NCBI RefSeq assembly: GCF_002234675.1
Contig: NC_019862.2
Location: forward strand, 23,990,160-24,054,159
Reading direction: 5' to 3'
DNA length: 64,000 bases
Origin: Oryzias latipes
Taxonomy: Eukaryota; Chordata; Actinopteri; Beloniformes; Adrianichthyidae
In this document: one piece after another, positions 41,905-52,814 of the stretch
Position numbering within the stretch: position 1 is the first letter of the stretch
How the letters are laid out: every line of letters begins with the position of its first letter
The notes under the pieces: generated by a model
What the model was told of the DNA's origin: nothing
Seen by the model: the letters and a program-made list of their open reading frames with translations, nothing else
Databases searched by the model: none
Translations under genes and position numbers: made by a program

Positions 41905-42375
41905 CTAACAGTGCAAGGTGAAGTTTTTCCACATTCCTTGTATTTCTTTCAAGATAATCAAGTGTAAATTAAATATGTGTACAAACAAGCCAGTAATCAA
42001 GTACCAATGTCAAATCCATTCACATTTTAGTTTCATAAAGTTTTGCCTACTGTTGTTTTTCCACATAAAAAATAATACAAATGGAACATTATCAGAACAT
42101 TCTACCACACTGTTTGGTCACGTCTTTGCTAAATCAAAAGTGTTTTGCTGTCATCTCGTGTGTGTGTGTGTTGTCCACTGTGATGCACGTGGTCATTTTT
42201 AAGTTACAGTAAAATAAACCTACAATGCCTCAATCCAAATGGTATTTTTCAGTAAAGATTATAGTCAATTTAATTTTGAAATGATCTTATGGTATTTATC
42301 GATTTGATTAACAACTTGTCTCAGACTTTGATCTGGATAAATAAATTAATTAAGTGTTACATCCCTACTATTCTT
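41905..42375. repeat. Dispersed repeat shared with 56704-57195, copy 1
   Basis: Runs of sequence match 56704-57195 in the same orientation: CAAGATAATCAAGTGTAAAT, CTACTGTTGTTTTTCCACAT and AATGCCTCAATCCAAATGGT. The right end, AGTGTTACATCCCTACTATT, resembles the TTACACC(A/C)CTA ends of hAT-type MITEs. Confidence 0.65.
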
Positions 42376-42998
42376 TGTTTTATCTGACTTAGAGTTGCCC
42401 CGTTGCCATGTGTGAACATTTTGTTTTTAAGTTATATTTACACTTCCAAAAAGTGTAAATATACATTAAATCAAGTTCTACCTGTAGAACTTGATCTAAT
42501 GTAATTTCTAAAGACAAACATTTCAAAATGCCAAACAGTAGTTTCTCTCACAATGATCTTTATTTAGTGGCATAGAAAAATTAATAAAGAAATAGAACTT
42601 CCTTTGAAATTATGATAAATATTGTTGTTAGTGTTAGTTAATTCGTTTAAATAATAATTTTGGATTTTTTAACAGAAGCTAGCCAGCTTATTGAGAGCAA
42701 CAGAAAAATATAACTGGGAACAATTTTACAATAGATCAAAAGATGGTAGAAGTGGGATTTAAACATGTTTAAAGTGAATTTTAATTAACACAGTGGAATT
42801 CGCCACTGTGTTAACTGTTTAAGCAGTTCTCATGCATCAAAATTTACACACTTCTCAAACCTTTTTTATTTAAGATTGCCTTCAAATACATATACTCTCT
42901 CAATTCAAATACTACTTCTGTAGAAGGCTTTTCAAAATGTAATTTTAAATTCTGAACCACTGATGTATTTTGCATTTGAAATTAAAATCCTGAAACAC

Positions 42999-45990
42999 TC
43001 AGTTCTTGTCTTTTTCCAGGGTGAAACTCTTGCGACTTCTCCAGCGCAGAAGTTTGAGGAAGTTAAGGCTAGCGTTGAAGACTTTGTCGTGCTCAAACAC
43101 CATCTTGTAAAATGTGTCAATTGGAAGGTCACCATTGGGGTCGGCATATTTGAGTGTTGTCATGGGGGTGTAAAGTGTGTTTGTCTGATGGCGAAAAGGC
43201 GGGTTCTCCATGGTGATGATCTTTAGTGTGTGCTGAGAAGAAAACACACAGCAAAAAAATCAACAACACTAAAACAAAAGAGAACTTTGCTTCAGAATGT
43301 CAAAACACATGACATAACTGACACACGAGCATGTTTGGGGGGCTGTGTACCTCTGCGATGTCTTCAGCACTTTGTCCAAGGGTTTCAAAGATTTGCTTGT
43401 AGTTCTTCAGGTAGATGTTTGTGAACATATCAGCAGTTGGTTTGTCAGCTTTGCTGAGATCGATCTTCACACCTTCGTCATAGACCTTTCGTTCAAATTC
43501 TGTCAGCACCGGGCCTGGTTCAATCAAACTGATGCTAAAAACATAGTTCACAGTTTTAATTACAATTGCTTGGATTCTGGTAAAAAAAAAAAGGGGTTGA
43601 AATTTGGTTTTCTTTTGTAACTAGGCATTTTAAATTATGTGTAAACTGGAAACTGTTTTTTGTAATTTGGAAAGGGGTTTAGGAAAACCTGGTGTCTTGT
43701 CGTTTCACTGTTATACATATTTAGCAATATTTGCCTAGACAAAATTGATGATGTTTCTCTATTGGTAATAAAAAAAAACCTAACAATGGTCACTTAAAAT
43801 TAACTAAAGAGCCCAACACAACCTCCATAGATATTAAAGGTGAACCCAAAGTACATCAATGTAAACAGTGTCTATTAAAAGACAGTTACTAACAATTTTG
43901 TCCTTGTGTGTTTGAGTATCTTACTTGAGATTAAATCTCAAGGCTTGTATAGCCAGGCTCTCACAAAAACCTTCCACTGCAAACTTGGATGCTGCGTAGA
44001 CGTCGTTGAACAAAATCCCTAAAACAGAGAACATCACAGGTCAGAGAGTCACAGACAAATGATCAACTAGGCATTGCAGCCGTCCTCACCTTGAATGCCC
44101 ATCACGCTGCTAATGACCACGATGTGGCCTTTCTTCCTTTTTTTCATGTCGGGTAGGATTTCCTTCAGCAATCGCACAAGTCCGAAGAAGTTTGTGTCCA
44201 TGACCGTCTTCATCTCATCAATAGACTGACATTCAATGGGTCCGATCAGGCCCATCCCTGCATTGCTTACTTTTACCAGGAAATAAAAATGTGGGGGTCA
44301 TGTTGACAAAGTGTGCTCAAAAGATGTTGCACGAAAAAGAACTTCAATAAGTCTGTTATGGTGCGTCATAACACTTATATCAAGACAATACTCATGTATG
44401 AAAGGAACCTAGAGTCGACATACTGAGGATGTCCACCCTGCGTTCTGGTAGGCTGTCAATACAATCTTTGATGGAATCCTCATCACAAACATCCAGCTTC
44501 TTGATCTCCAAGGTTCTGCCCAGTGTCCGACCAGCCGCATCTATCAGTGGCTTAGCCTTGTGCAGGTCCCTCATGGTTGCATAGACTGCAAGAGAAAAAC
44601 ATTCAGTGGAAGATGCAGTTTTTAGTTGCTGTGTCACTAAATAAAAGTAGTTTTATAATAAGCACAATGACCTCTGCTTGATTTTAGAGGCTCTTCAGGC
44701 ATCTTTTGTCCTTAGAAAATTAACAGTCATTTTCAAAGACTTTGACCAAAACTTGTAACTATGATCTCTTTTTAAGCAGCAGAAGTATCCCCTAACCCCT
44801 GCTTGGTGTGCTAAGAAAGGTGTTCACCATTTTAGAATTGTTTTGTTTGGAGAAATTAAACCCAAATAATCTGTCCCACCTTGGAACCAGAAACCTAGTG
44901 TAAGCACAGTCCACTCCACATAGACTGAATTTGAAATAATCCTGGGTGGCTGTGGCTCACAGTTGCCTTTCAGAGAAAGGGTTGGTGATTCAATTCTTCA
45001 GTCACATTTCAGATTGTCCCATTTGACAAAACACTGATCCTTTAGATCCCTCAGGGGGGTCCAGAGCCATGGCTGGCCTCATTAGTGAGTTGTGGAGTAA
45101 TCTTTACAACATTCAGAACCATCATGCCAAAGCCTGGAAGGACAAAGTGAAGGAAAGAACTCAACCACAGCTTGTATATAAGGATGGATGAAATGCATGT
45201 GACTTTATAAAAACACTTTCCAACAACAAAAACAAAAAAAACAATATCCTATAAGATAACAGAATAAGTATAAACCAAAGAGAAAACATTTGTCATCGTT
45301 AGTGGAATCTTTTTTAAAGGAAGCATTTTTACCCGTAATATTGGTTCTCTGTGAAGAGGGCGGGTAGGATCAAGAATTAAAAGATCGGAGGATCAGCTCA
45401 TGTTAGATATTTTGGAGATAAATGCAGGGAATCAGATTGAGATGATCTGGAAATGCTCAGAGTGATTATGTAATAAATTAATACGGAGACAATAAAAGCA
45501 GAATTTTGATACAGCAACAGAATATATTACAATGAGAACCATATAAACATTTCTTTTCATTGTATTTTTTGCAAATAAATACCATGTAAACAAACATTCT
45601 CCATCATTCTTGTCTTTTGCAGCAGGCAAGAATGGAGAACGTCAATAAAACCCTAAAACCTGGTTAAAATGCTTTTTAGTCTCAGCCTCCAAATATTCAA
45701 ACTTTAAAAAATGGACTTAAGTTCTGCTGATGGTGTCTCTTTTTTAAAACATTAATTTGTTAAACATCCACATCCTGTTTTCAGTGTACTGTTAAATATT
45801 GCGGTCATTGTTTCAAACATATTATTGTACAAATATTAAAATAAGGATGTTTTCAGAAACAGTTTAGGCTCACACTAAATCATTGAAACTTACCCATAAA
45901 CCTTTTCTTTTCATCTTTTGCAATGCGGCAAGCCAAAGCGAGCCCAATCCCAGAGGAGCAGCCAGTTATGAGGACCACCTTCTGGTTCAT
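42999..45990 (-). CDS. rdh8: Retinol dehydrogenase 8 (photoreceptor), complete
   Basis: A short-chain dehydrogenase that reduces all-trans-retinal to retinol with NADPH in photoreceptor outer segments, a step of the visual cycle. Minus-strand exons: 45990-45894, 44585-44424, 44269-44090, 44018-43925, 43534-43351, 43232-42999; all GT-AG in phase, 316 residues, normal family length. Seen: the cofactor motif TGCSSGIG (9-16), [17 protein letters not shown] with the catalytic Ser (about 141), YAASK with Tyr154 and Lys158, and [13 protein letters not shown]. Oddity: the usual NNAG appears as ISNAG across the exon 2/3 junction. An upstream in-frame ATG at 46122 is possible, but the start at [10 protein letters not shown] fits the family. 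Which fish paralogue (rdh8a or rdh8b) is not settled; HSD17B1 is the nearest alternative. Confidence 0.93.
44940..45060 (+). mobile_element. Decayed tRNA-like SINE in rdh8 intron 1
   Basis: GGGTGGCTGTGGCTCACAGT resembles the 5' end of a fish tRNA-derived SINE, with a B-box-like GGTGATTCAATTC 45 bases on. The remainder is too diverged to classify. Confidence 0.35.
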
Positions 45991-46149
45991 TTTCCCGCTT
46001 TTACTGTTCGTCTTGCAGCTGCAGCAGGTAAGGATGGAGGAGAATAAAAGACTGGATGTGGAGGCAATCTTAAAGACCTTACCGTAATCCTCAGGCCTGC
46101 AACTCAGCAGAGCCTCATGCACCTGCCCTGAAGATTACCGTGAAGTGTA

Positions 46150-48340
46150 GTATACACATAGTGCTGCTGATCAAGGCAGATTAAAGCAGATAAGAGCTAG
46201 TTTTGTGTTGCAGTGAACTGAAGATGAAGAAAGTATCTGATATCATGGTAAAAGTACAAGGTTAGAAAATTATATTTGATCAAACTTGTGTGTGATGGAA
46301 AACTGGAATGATGAAAGTACAATTGCACAGAAAGAGTAAAACAAAAACATCTTGTGATTAACTTTACAGGAAATTTCAATATCATTGAGTTAAAATGGAG
46401 CAGGTGTCGCCATCAGCAGTGAGGAGATTGAGGCGGGTGCCTCTTTTACAGGCCTTGGACTGCAGGTGGATGAAAAATTGGACCGGTCTGTAAACACTGA
46501 GCTTGTCTGAAAAATGTAGAGTAGGATGTAATTCCCGAGGAGGCTAAAATATTTTAAAATCTGTGTAGAAATCTGGACATGTGGTGACCAGAATGCAGTG
46601 ATTGAAGGCAGAAGGTAGGGCGTTGCATCCTGGGGCAGAACAGGATGATGTGATGAAAGTGATGGAAAGGAGAACACTGAAATAACTGCAACAACTGCAG
46701 CCTCCCAGTGCAGACCTGGTTGATGAAGAGGAGGAGCTTCCTCAGTGAGGCGAGGCTCTCTCTGAACTTCTTCACAGAATGACTAAAGAGCTCTTTAATG
46801 CTCCGGTGTTACAAGGCTACAGATCAGATCTATGAATGAGAGGGGGTGAATGTTTGGTGAATGTAAGTTAGCCCTACAGTACCTGGTACAGGCTCCAGCA
46901 TCCCCATGACCCAAGAAGGGACACAGATAGATGATATAGATGGATAGATGAAGTTATGTTAATCATTTCCATGTAAGAACACGATTAATTAAATATTCCA
47001 GTCATTAAATACTTTTTCAATTCTTGTTGTTGTTGGATTACAGGGTCCTTGCCCCACATCTTGGTGTTTTAAGCGTGAGACTATAAGGTGTAGGAAGGGG
47101 CGCATCCCTCCCCCTGTTGGTGATGACATTCTCTGTAGCCCTGTTTAGCCGTCACTAACCCTGTTAACTTCCCATGTTGTAAAGATTGTGGTTAGGTAGT
47201 GGTGATATGACAAACATAAAGCACTATGTAAAAATGAATCTACTTGTTTGCTTCATTTTAATCTACTTAGGCTATTATCCCATCAGTCTTGTTTGAGAAG
47301 CTACAAACATGATGAATACCAAACGGTTTTATTGTGTGTATCACACAGAAGAAAATGAATTGTGATATGCAATGTGCCTGTGGAGGAGCAGCTTATGATG
47401 AACAGCTGTGTTTACCTGCGCTTATTACTCATATTCTTACTCAGTGTTAAATCAGATTTAATGTTCCAGGTGGTTTAGAGATAAAGGAGATACTTAAAGT
47501 GCTTTGAGGTGACCTCACCCACTAGAATGGAATCTTCTCTAAATGAAGTCTTGAGTCGTCAATGTGGCTCCTGTGGATTTTACAGCAGCAATATACCATT
47601 GTCAGCTGAATTTGGGCAAATGTTGAAAGATGTAATAACTGTAGTTTTAAAATTTTAAGCCTTTTTCTATTCAACCATAGACTTCACTCAGGCCAGTGAC
47701 TGATTAGGTTTTTAAGACTAATATTAGTCATTTACACCTTTACAACAACTTTCATCTTTGTGTTAAAAACTTTTTGTACTTAGTAAACAATCACAAATAT
47801 TTACCTCCTCCCTTCTTCTCACAAAAGGTTTTGCTTCCGGTATCCACTCCCTTAATGCTAGGTCTCCTCTGATTGGCTAATTTGACTAGTCAGTCCAAAG
47901 CCAAAATATTTGAGGTTCCTGCTGTCTTTTAAATGGATTACTCCATGGGGTGAGAGCAAACACAAACAGAATTGTAAAACCAACTTCAAAGACTCGGAAT
48001 GGGGCAAAAATGTCCCCAAGTTGACCACTTTAAAAAGATGAGTTTGGTTTGTAATGTTCAGGATAGACACACTCCAACTGCGAGAGAAAGAATGTAAAAA
48101 AAGAATCCAAGAAATCACATTGTGTTAACTTTTGAAGAGTTTATTTGTATGATGGTACAGAAAATAAGTAAAAAGTTCCTTCAAACAAGCATAAATTCTG
48201 TTCCTCACAGACCTGCTGCTTCTTCTTTAAGAAGTTCTTCTATCTTCGTCTTGTTACCAGTATTAATGTCACTCGTTTGAACTGTTATCTCTTTAAATTA
48301 CATCTGTCTACACCCTTAGACAGTTAGACTCTAACTTCCC
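46150..48340. other. Unassigned DNA upstream of rdh8
   Basis: No gene, RNA or classifiable repeat could be supported. 46390-46800 has overlapping minus-strand open frames without splice signals or motifs and may be a decayed repeat. The 5' UTR and promoter of rdh8 should lie in the first few hundred bases. Confidence 0.4.
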
Positions 48341-48344
48341 CGCC

Positions 48345-48540
48345 ACGATTAAGACCAAAGAGCTGTCAAATGACACCAGGGACAAGACTGGGATGAACCA
48401 ATCTATTATAAGCAAACAGCTTGGTGAGAAGAAATCAACTGTTGGAGCAATTATTAGAAAGTGTAAGGAATACAAGAACCTTGATGATCTCCCTCCACCT
48501 GGAGCTCCATGGAAAATCTCACCTGGTGAAGTACAATAGA
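48345..48540 (+). pseudogene. Tc1 transposase N-terminal fragment
   Basis: In shifting plus-strand frames this reads [17 protein letters not shown], then DDLPPPGAPWKISPGE, the DNA-binding region of a Tc1 transposase, related to the minus-strand fragment at 19595-19790. The catalytic part is missing. Confidence 0.65.
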
Positions 48541-49382
48541 TCTCGAGAAAAATGAGGAAAAAGCCCAGAACTGCACAGCGGAACTGACCATTGAGCTAAA
48601 GAGAGCAGTTAGTTTGAATTTTTAAGGCTTTAGGTGGTTTTAGCTTTATTTTATTTATCAGCTTCTGCATCTATGGGCTCCAAGGAAATTGGCTTCCTCT
48701 GAAGTTTCCAATTTCCTGCAGTATAGAATGATTTCCCTCCCATTGTTAGAGCCGGTCCAGCTCTTCTTTTTGTTTTTTCATCCAAAACTAAAATCCTTGT
48801 TTTTTGTACTGGCTTTTTTAAGCTAGCTTTGCATTTATTCATTTTTATAATAAATTAGTAAAAAATGTTCAATATTTTTATGGTATTCTATTTCGGTGTC
48901 CGGGCAACTTGAATTACTTTGGAAAAAAGAAAAACTCAAATGATTTCTTTTGCTCCAGAAACTCCAAATTTAGATATCTCGATGTGCTGCTGTAACAGAT
49001 CAAATCATTCTTATAAATGCATCAAACTAGAAAAATTCAAGGACTTGTTGGAGCATTCACACACAGTCACAACACAGTCAATGAGGGCGTTTTATAACCA
49101 CAATCAACACATCTCCATCACAGTTCTCCACAGCTGGACCACTTAGCTGAAAGTTTATTCCAACACTTGTCCAAATTTATTGTGTTTCTGACACAAACCA
49201 GTAATTCTCTTCAAACACTTAAGATTCTAAAAATAAAGCTCACTTGCATGAAAACATGCAGGAGGATCTGCGACATTTTTGTTTATAGTCATTAAAATTC
49301 CCAAAAGTAGAAGGTTGTTTTCTTGCACAGCGACTGAAAGTGGACACTTCTGTCCCACTTGTGTAGACTTTAGCCATTTGGT

Positions 49383-49906
49383 TCATCTGAGCCCTGCTGC
49401 TAGCTTCTCCATTGTAGCCTTTCGTTCTTCTGCTTTCTGCTGTGAACGTCTCAAGACGTTCCTCAGCTCTTGCAGGTGATCCAGAGTGCCCACCAGCTCT
49501 CCCTTCACCGTTTTCATCTGGCTCTCCAGCATCTGCGTGTGATGAAGAGAGTTTCTCCTGTAGCGCCTGCTTGATCTCACCTTTTCCTCCAGGTCCTCCA
49601 CTGCAGAGAGCAGCAGCAAAAGAAGAAAAGTGAAAAAGACACTCAAACACAAAAGCACATATTAGGTGCAAAGGTTGAGACAGTTTGGTACCGACCTAAG
49701 TTTTCCTGGAAGGCCATACTGTCTGAACCTGACTCTGTCTTCTTATCCATCAGGCTCTTGGTCTGCTGCAGCATTTTCTCCATCTTGGCAAGTTCAGCCG
49801 CCTTTGTGTCACTGTCCCGACGAATTTTCAACCGTCCCTGCTCCTGTTGTGTCAGCTCACTGTGACACTTACTCATGTCTGATGCTGTGAATCCAGAGAG
49901 CACAGC
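49383..49906 (-). CDS. Coiled-coil protein, last two exons seen (ccdc18?)
   Basis: Two minus-strand exons, 49906-49696 and 49600-49383, join GT-AG in phase to give 142 residues ending in a stop. The sequence is rich in Lys, Glu, Gln and Leu with heptad spacing (AELAKMEKMLQQTKSLMDKK, then HTQMLESQMKTVKGELVGTL and LRNVLRRSQQKAEERKATME), so a long coiled coil is expected. I do not recognise the family from sequence. In the human genome CCDC18 lies next to DR1 in this orientation, so the C-terminus of ccdc18 is a reasonable guess. Upstream exons were not found before 57 kb, so the gene may be partial here, or may start at the Met in SDMSKCHSEL. Confidence 0.5.
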
Positions 49907-49909
49907 CTG

Positions 49910-51576
49910 AAACTTGGTCCCCGGTCAGCAGAGGTCTTGCAGTGTGAGAACCAGCAGCTTGAGTGAACACTAAAGGGGAGCGCCTCTAAGAATAACCCAG
50001 AGATCTATAATTGCTCCACACTCGAAGCCTCCTAGCAGCACAGACCTCTCTTTCTACTGCAGAAACACATGAAACACTGATTTGTTTTGTAACCCAGCGT
50101 GCTTCTTGAGATACTTGGCTTTTAAAAGCCATAACCTCAGCACATGGCTGGAAGTCATTTGAAAACAACCGTCTTTCAGTACAAACCATTATGGTTCCAC
50201 AGTCATAAGACTGGCCCTGCAAAGCCCCCAAGAGATAGATCTTTTTCTCATTTACTCAGAGTTAACAAGGCTTTTAGTAACAGCAAAAAGGGAGGACATC
50301 AAGCAACTTGAATCCATAGGGGAAAAAAAAGCAAAAACAAAGCAATTCTGCTTGACAAATCTGCCATCTGTGAAATATTGATGGAAAGCGTTTTGTTAGA
50401 GTAGCAATTCCAGGCCGTTTCTCTGTCATAACAACTCCTGGTTTTATTTGTGTGGTTGGAACAAAATGTACACTTCTGATCTTTCTTCTTATATTTATGA
50501 CACTCACACTGTTTTGATGGCTTATTTTAGTTTAAAAACATTGAGAGGTTTCATGGAAAAACCTTGTGGCGTTTGGAGAACTTTGAGGCATGCAGTGGTT
50601 CTGTTTAAGTCTATGAAAACAGTCGTTAAAACGAAAAACTGAGAAAAAAAGTTGTAAACTCGTGACAATAGAAAAATACCCCCAAAATTTCTCATTAAGA
50701 GAAAAGTTGTGGAAAATTAAGGTAAAACCAGAATAGGTGTTGGTTAAATTCTTGCTTATTTCAGTCACATGTTAAGAAAAAAATTCTTAAAATTTGAAAA
50801 GTTTTCACTAAATAAGCAAAAAATTTAATCTACATGTGGGGCAAGAAAAATGGTCTTGCCACATTTTTTTTAAAGAAAATGATTCTAGTGACAAATACGT
50901 GATTTCTCAAACTGAGATTATTTTGCCATCAAAGAACTTTTTTAAAACAATTGTTTTACTTGCAAGACAAAAATTAAGACAATTTAACTTGAAACAACGA
51001 TCTTTTCTCTTCCTCGGATTCAGCTTTTGTAGTATAGGTTGGAATTAGTGGCATGGCTGCTCCCACAATGGTGAATGTATGTGTAAAAGTGCTCTCAGGT
51101 AGAAAAGAGCAGATTGTTTTCTATTTCAACTCTTCTGGCACAGTATTATCTAATTTCCAACAAAAAGAGAAAAATCTACTCTGTTCAGCACTATCTCATC
51201 TTCTGTTTCCTCTGTGATTTCTGCCTGGATGCTGATAAAAAGAAAGAAGCTGATGGATCAATCTTAGCCATAGCAAAACATTCCTTTGGTGCTCTGGTCA
51301 TAAAACAGTGACTCTGCATTTTTCTACCCAACTCATTGAGACTCAATTCTAAAGAAATGGTTTATAATGTTTATTTGAGCCCAATTTTACTTTAAATCTA
51401 TCTAATCAAATATATTAAAGTACAAATACTGTGAATTCTTTCAGGAAGTCATCCATCCCCTTAGCAGAAAATAGTACACTTGAAGTTTATTATATTATAA
51501 ATACTTAAGTATAAGTATGGCAAATACAGACCAAGTTGGAACATTTTAAGTTAACAACTATAAAAAGTAAACTTTA
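49910..51576. other. Unassigned DNA upstream of the coiled-coil exons
   Basis: No exon, RNA gene or repeat family could be supported. The region is AT-rich after 50600. If the coiled-coil gene has more 5' exons they could lie here, but none with a consistent frame was visible. Confidence 0.4.
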
Positions 51577-52814
51577 TACACACTGACCAAAAATATAAAC
51601 GCAACACTTTTGTTATTGCTCCCATTTTTTAGGGTATGAACTCAAAGATGTGAAACTTTTTTCACATACACAAAATAACCAGTTCTCTGAAATATTGTTC
51701 ACAAATCTTTCTAAATCTGTGATAGTGAGCACTTCTCCTTTGCCAAGACAATCCATCCCACCTCACAGGTGCTCCATATCAAGATGCTGATTAGACAGCA
51801 TGATTATTGCACAGGTGTGCCTTAGCCTGGCCACTCTGAAATCTTCAGTTTTGTTTTATTGAGGGAGTCAGGCGACCCAGACAACCAGTCAGTATCTGGT
51901 GTGACCACCATTTGCCTCATGAAGTGCAAGTGAATCCCGGTTTACACTGTTCAGGGCAGATGGCAGACAGCGTGTGTGGCGTCGTGTGGGTGAGCGGTTT
52001 TCTGATGTCAATGTTGTGGATCGAGTAGCCCATGGTGGTGGTGGGGTTATGGTATGGGAAGGCATATGTTATGGGCGACGAACACAGGTGCATTTCATTG
52101 ATGGCATTTTGAATGCACAGAGATACAGTGACGAGATCCTGGGGCCCATTGTTGTGTCGTACATCCAACAACATCACCTCATGTTGCAGCATGATAATGC
52201 ACGGCCCCATGTTGCAAGGATCTGTACACAATTCTTGGAAGCTGAAAACATCCCAGTTCTTGCATGGCCAGCATACTCACCGGACATGTCACCCATTGAG
52301 CATGTTTGGGATGCTCTGGATCGGCGTATATGACAGCATGTTCCAGTTCCTGACAAAATCAGACTTTGCACAGCCATTGAAGAAGAGCGGACCAACATTC
52401 CACAGGCCACAATAGACAACCTGATCAACTCTATGCGAAGGAGATGTGTCGCACTTCATGAGGCAAATGGGGGTCACACCAGATACTGACTGGTTGTCTG
52501 AGTCCCCTGACCCCCTCAATAAAACAAAACTGAAGATTTCAGAGTGGCCTTTTCTTGTGGCCAGTCTAAGGCACACCTGTGCAATAATCATGCTGTCTAA
52601 TCAGCATCTTGATATGGCACACCTGTGAGGTGGGATGGATTGTCTTGGCAAAGGAGAAGTGCTCACTATCACAGATTTAGAAAGATTTGTGAACAATATT
52701 TCACAGAACTGGTTATTTTGTGTATGTGGAAAATGTTTTACATCTTTGAGTTCATACCCTAAAAAATGGGAGCAAAAACAAAAGTGTTGCGTTTATATTT
52801 TTGATCAGTGTATA
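51577..52814. mobile_element. Tc1-like transposon, long TIRs, internally deleted
   Basis: The two ends are long inverted repeats: CTGACCAAAAATATAAACGC at the left pairs with GCGTTTATATTTTTGATCAG at the right, and similarity continues about 300 bp inward (51579-51883 against 52500-52812, including AATCTTCAGTTTTGTTTTAT and its complement). TA lies at both outer ends. Total length is 1.24 kb. The transposase inside has lost its N-terminal DNA-binding part. Confidence 0.85.
51974..52333 (+). pseudogene. Tc1 transposase C-terminal half
   Basis: A 119-residue open frame encodes the catalytic C-terminal half: GGGGVMVWEGICY, MLQHDNARPHVAR with the second Asp, and PAYSPDMSPIEHVWDALDRR with the catalytic Glu of the DD34E triad. 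After a stop at 52331 the frame continues in another phase (SDFAQPLKKSG region). The helix-turn-helix part and first Asp are missing, so it cannot act alone. Confidence 0.8.

Noticed and set aside
48651-48842. Minus-strand open frame of 63 residues (KASLKKPVQKTRILVLDEKT)
   Set aside because: It has no recognisable family, splice context or neighbour support; it may be chance or a decayed repeat.
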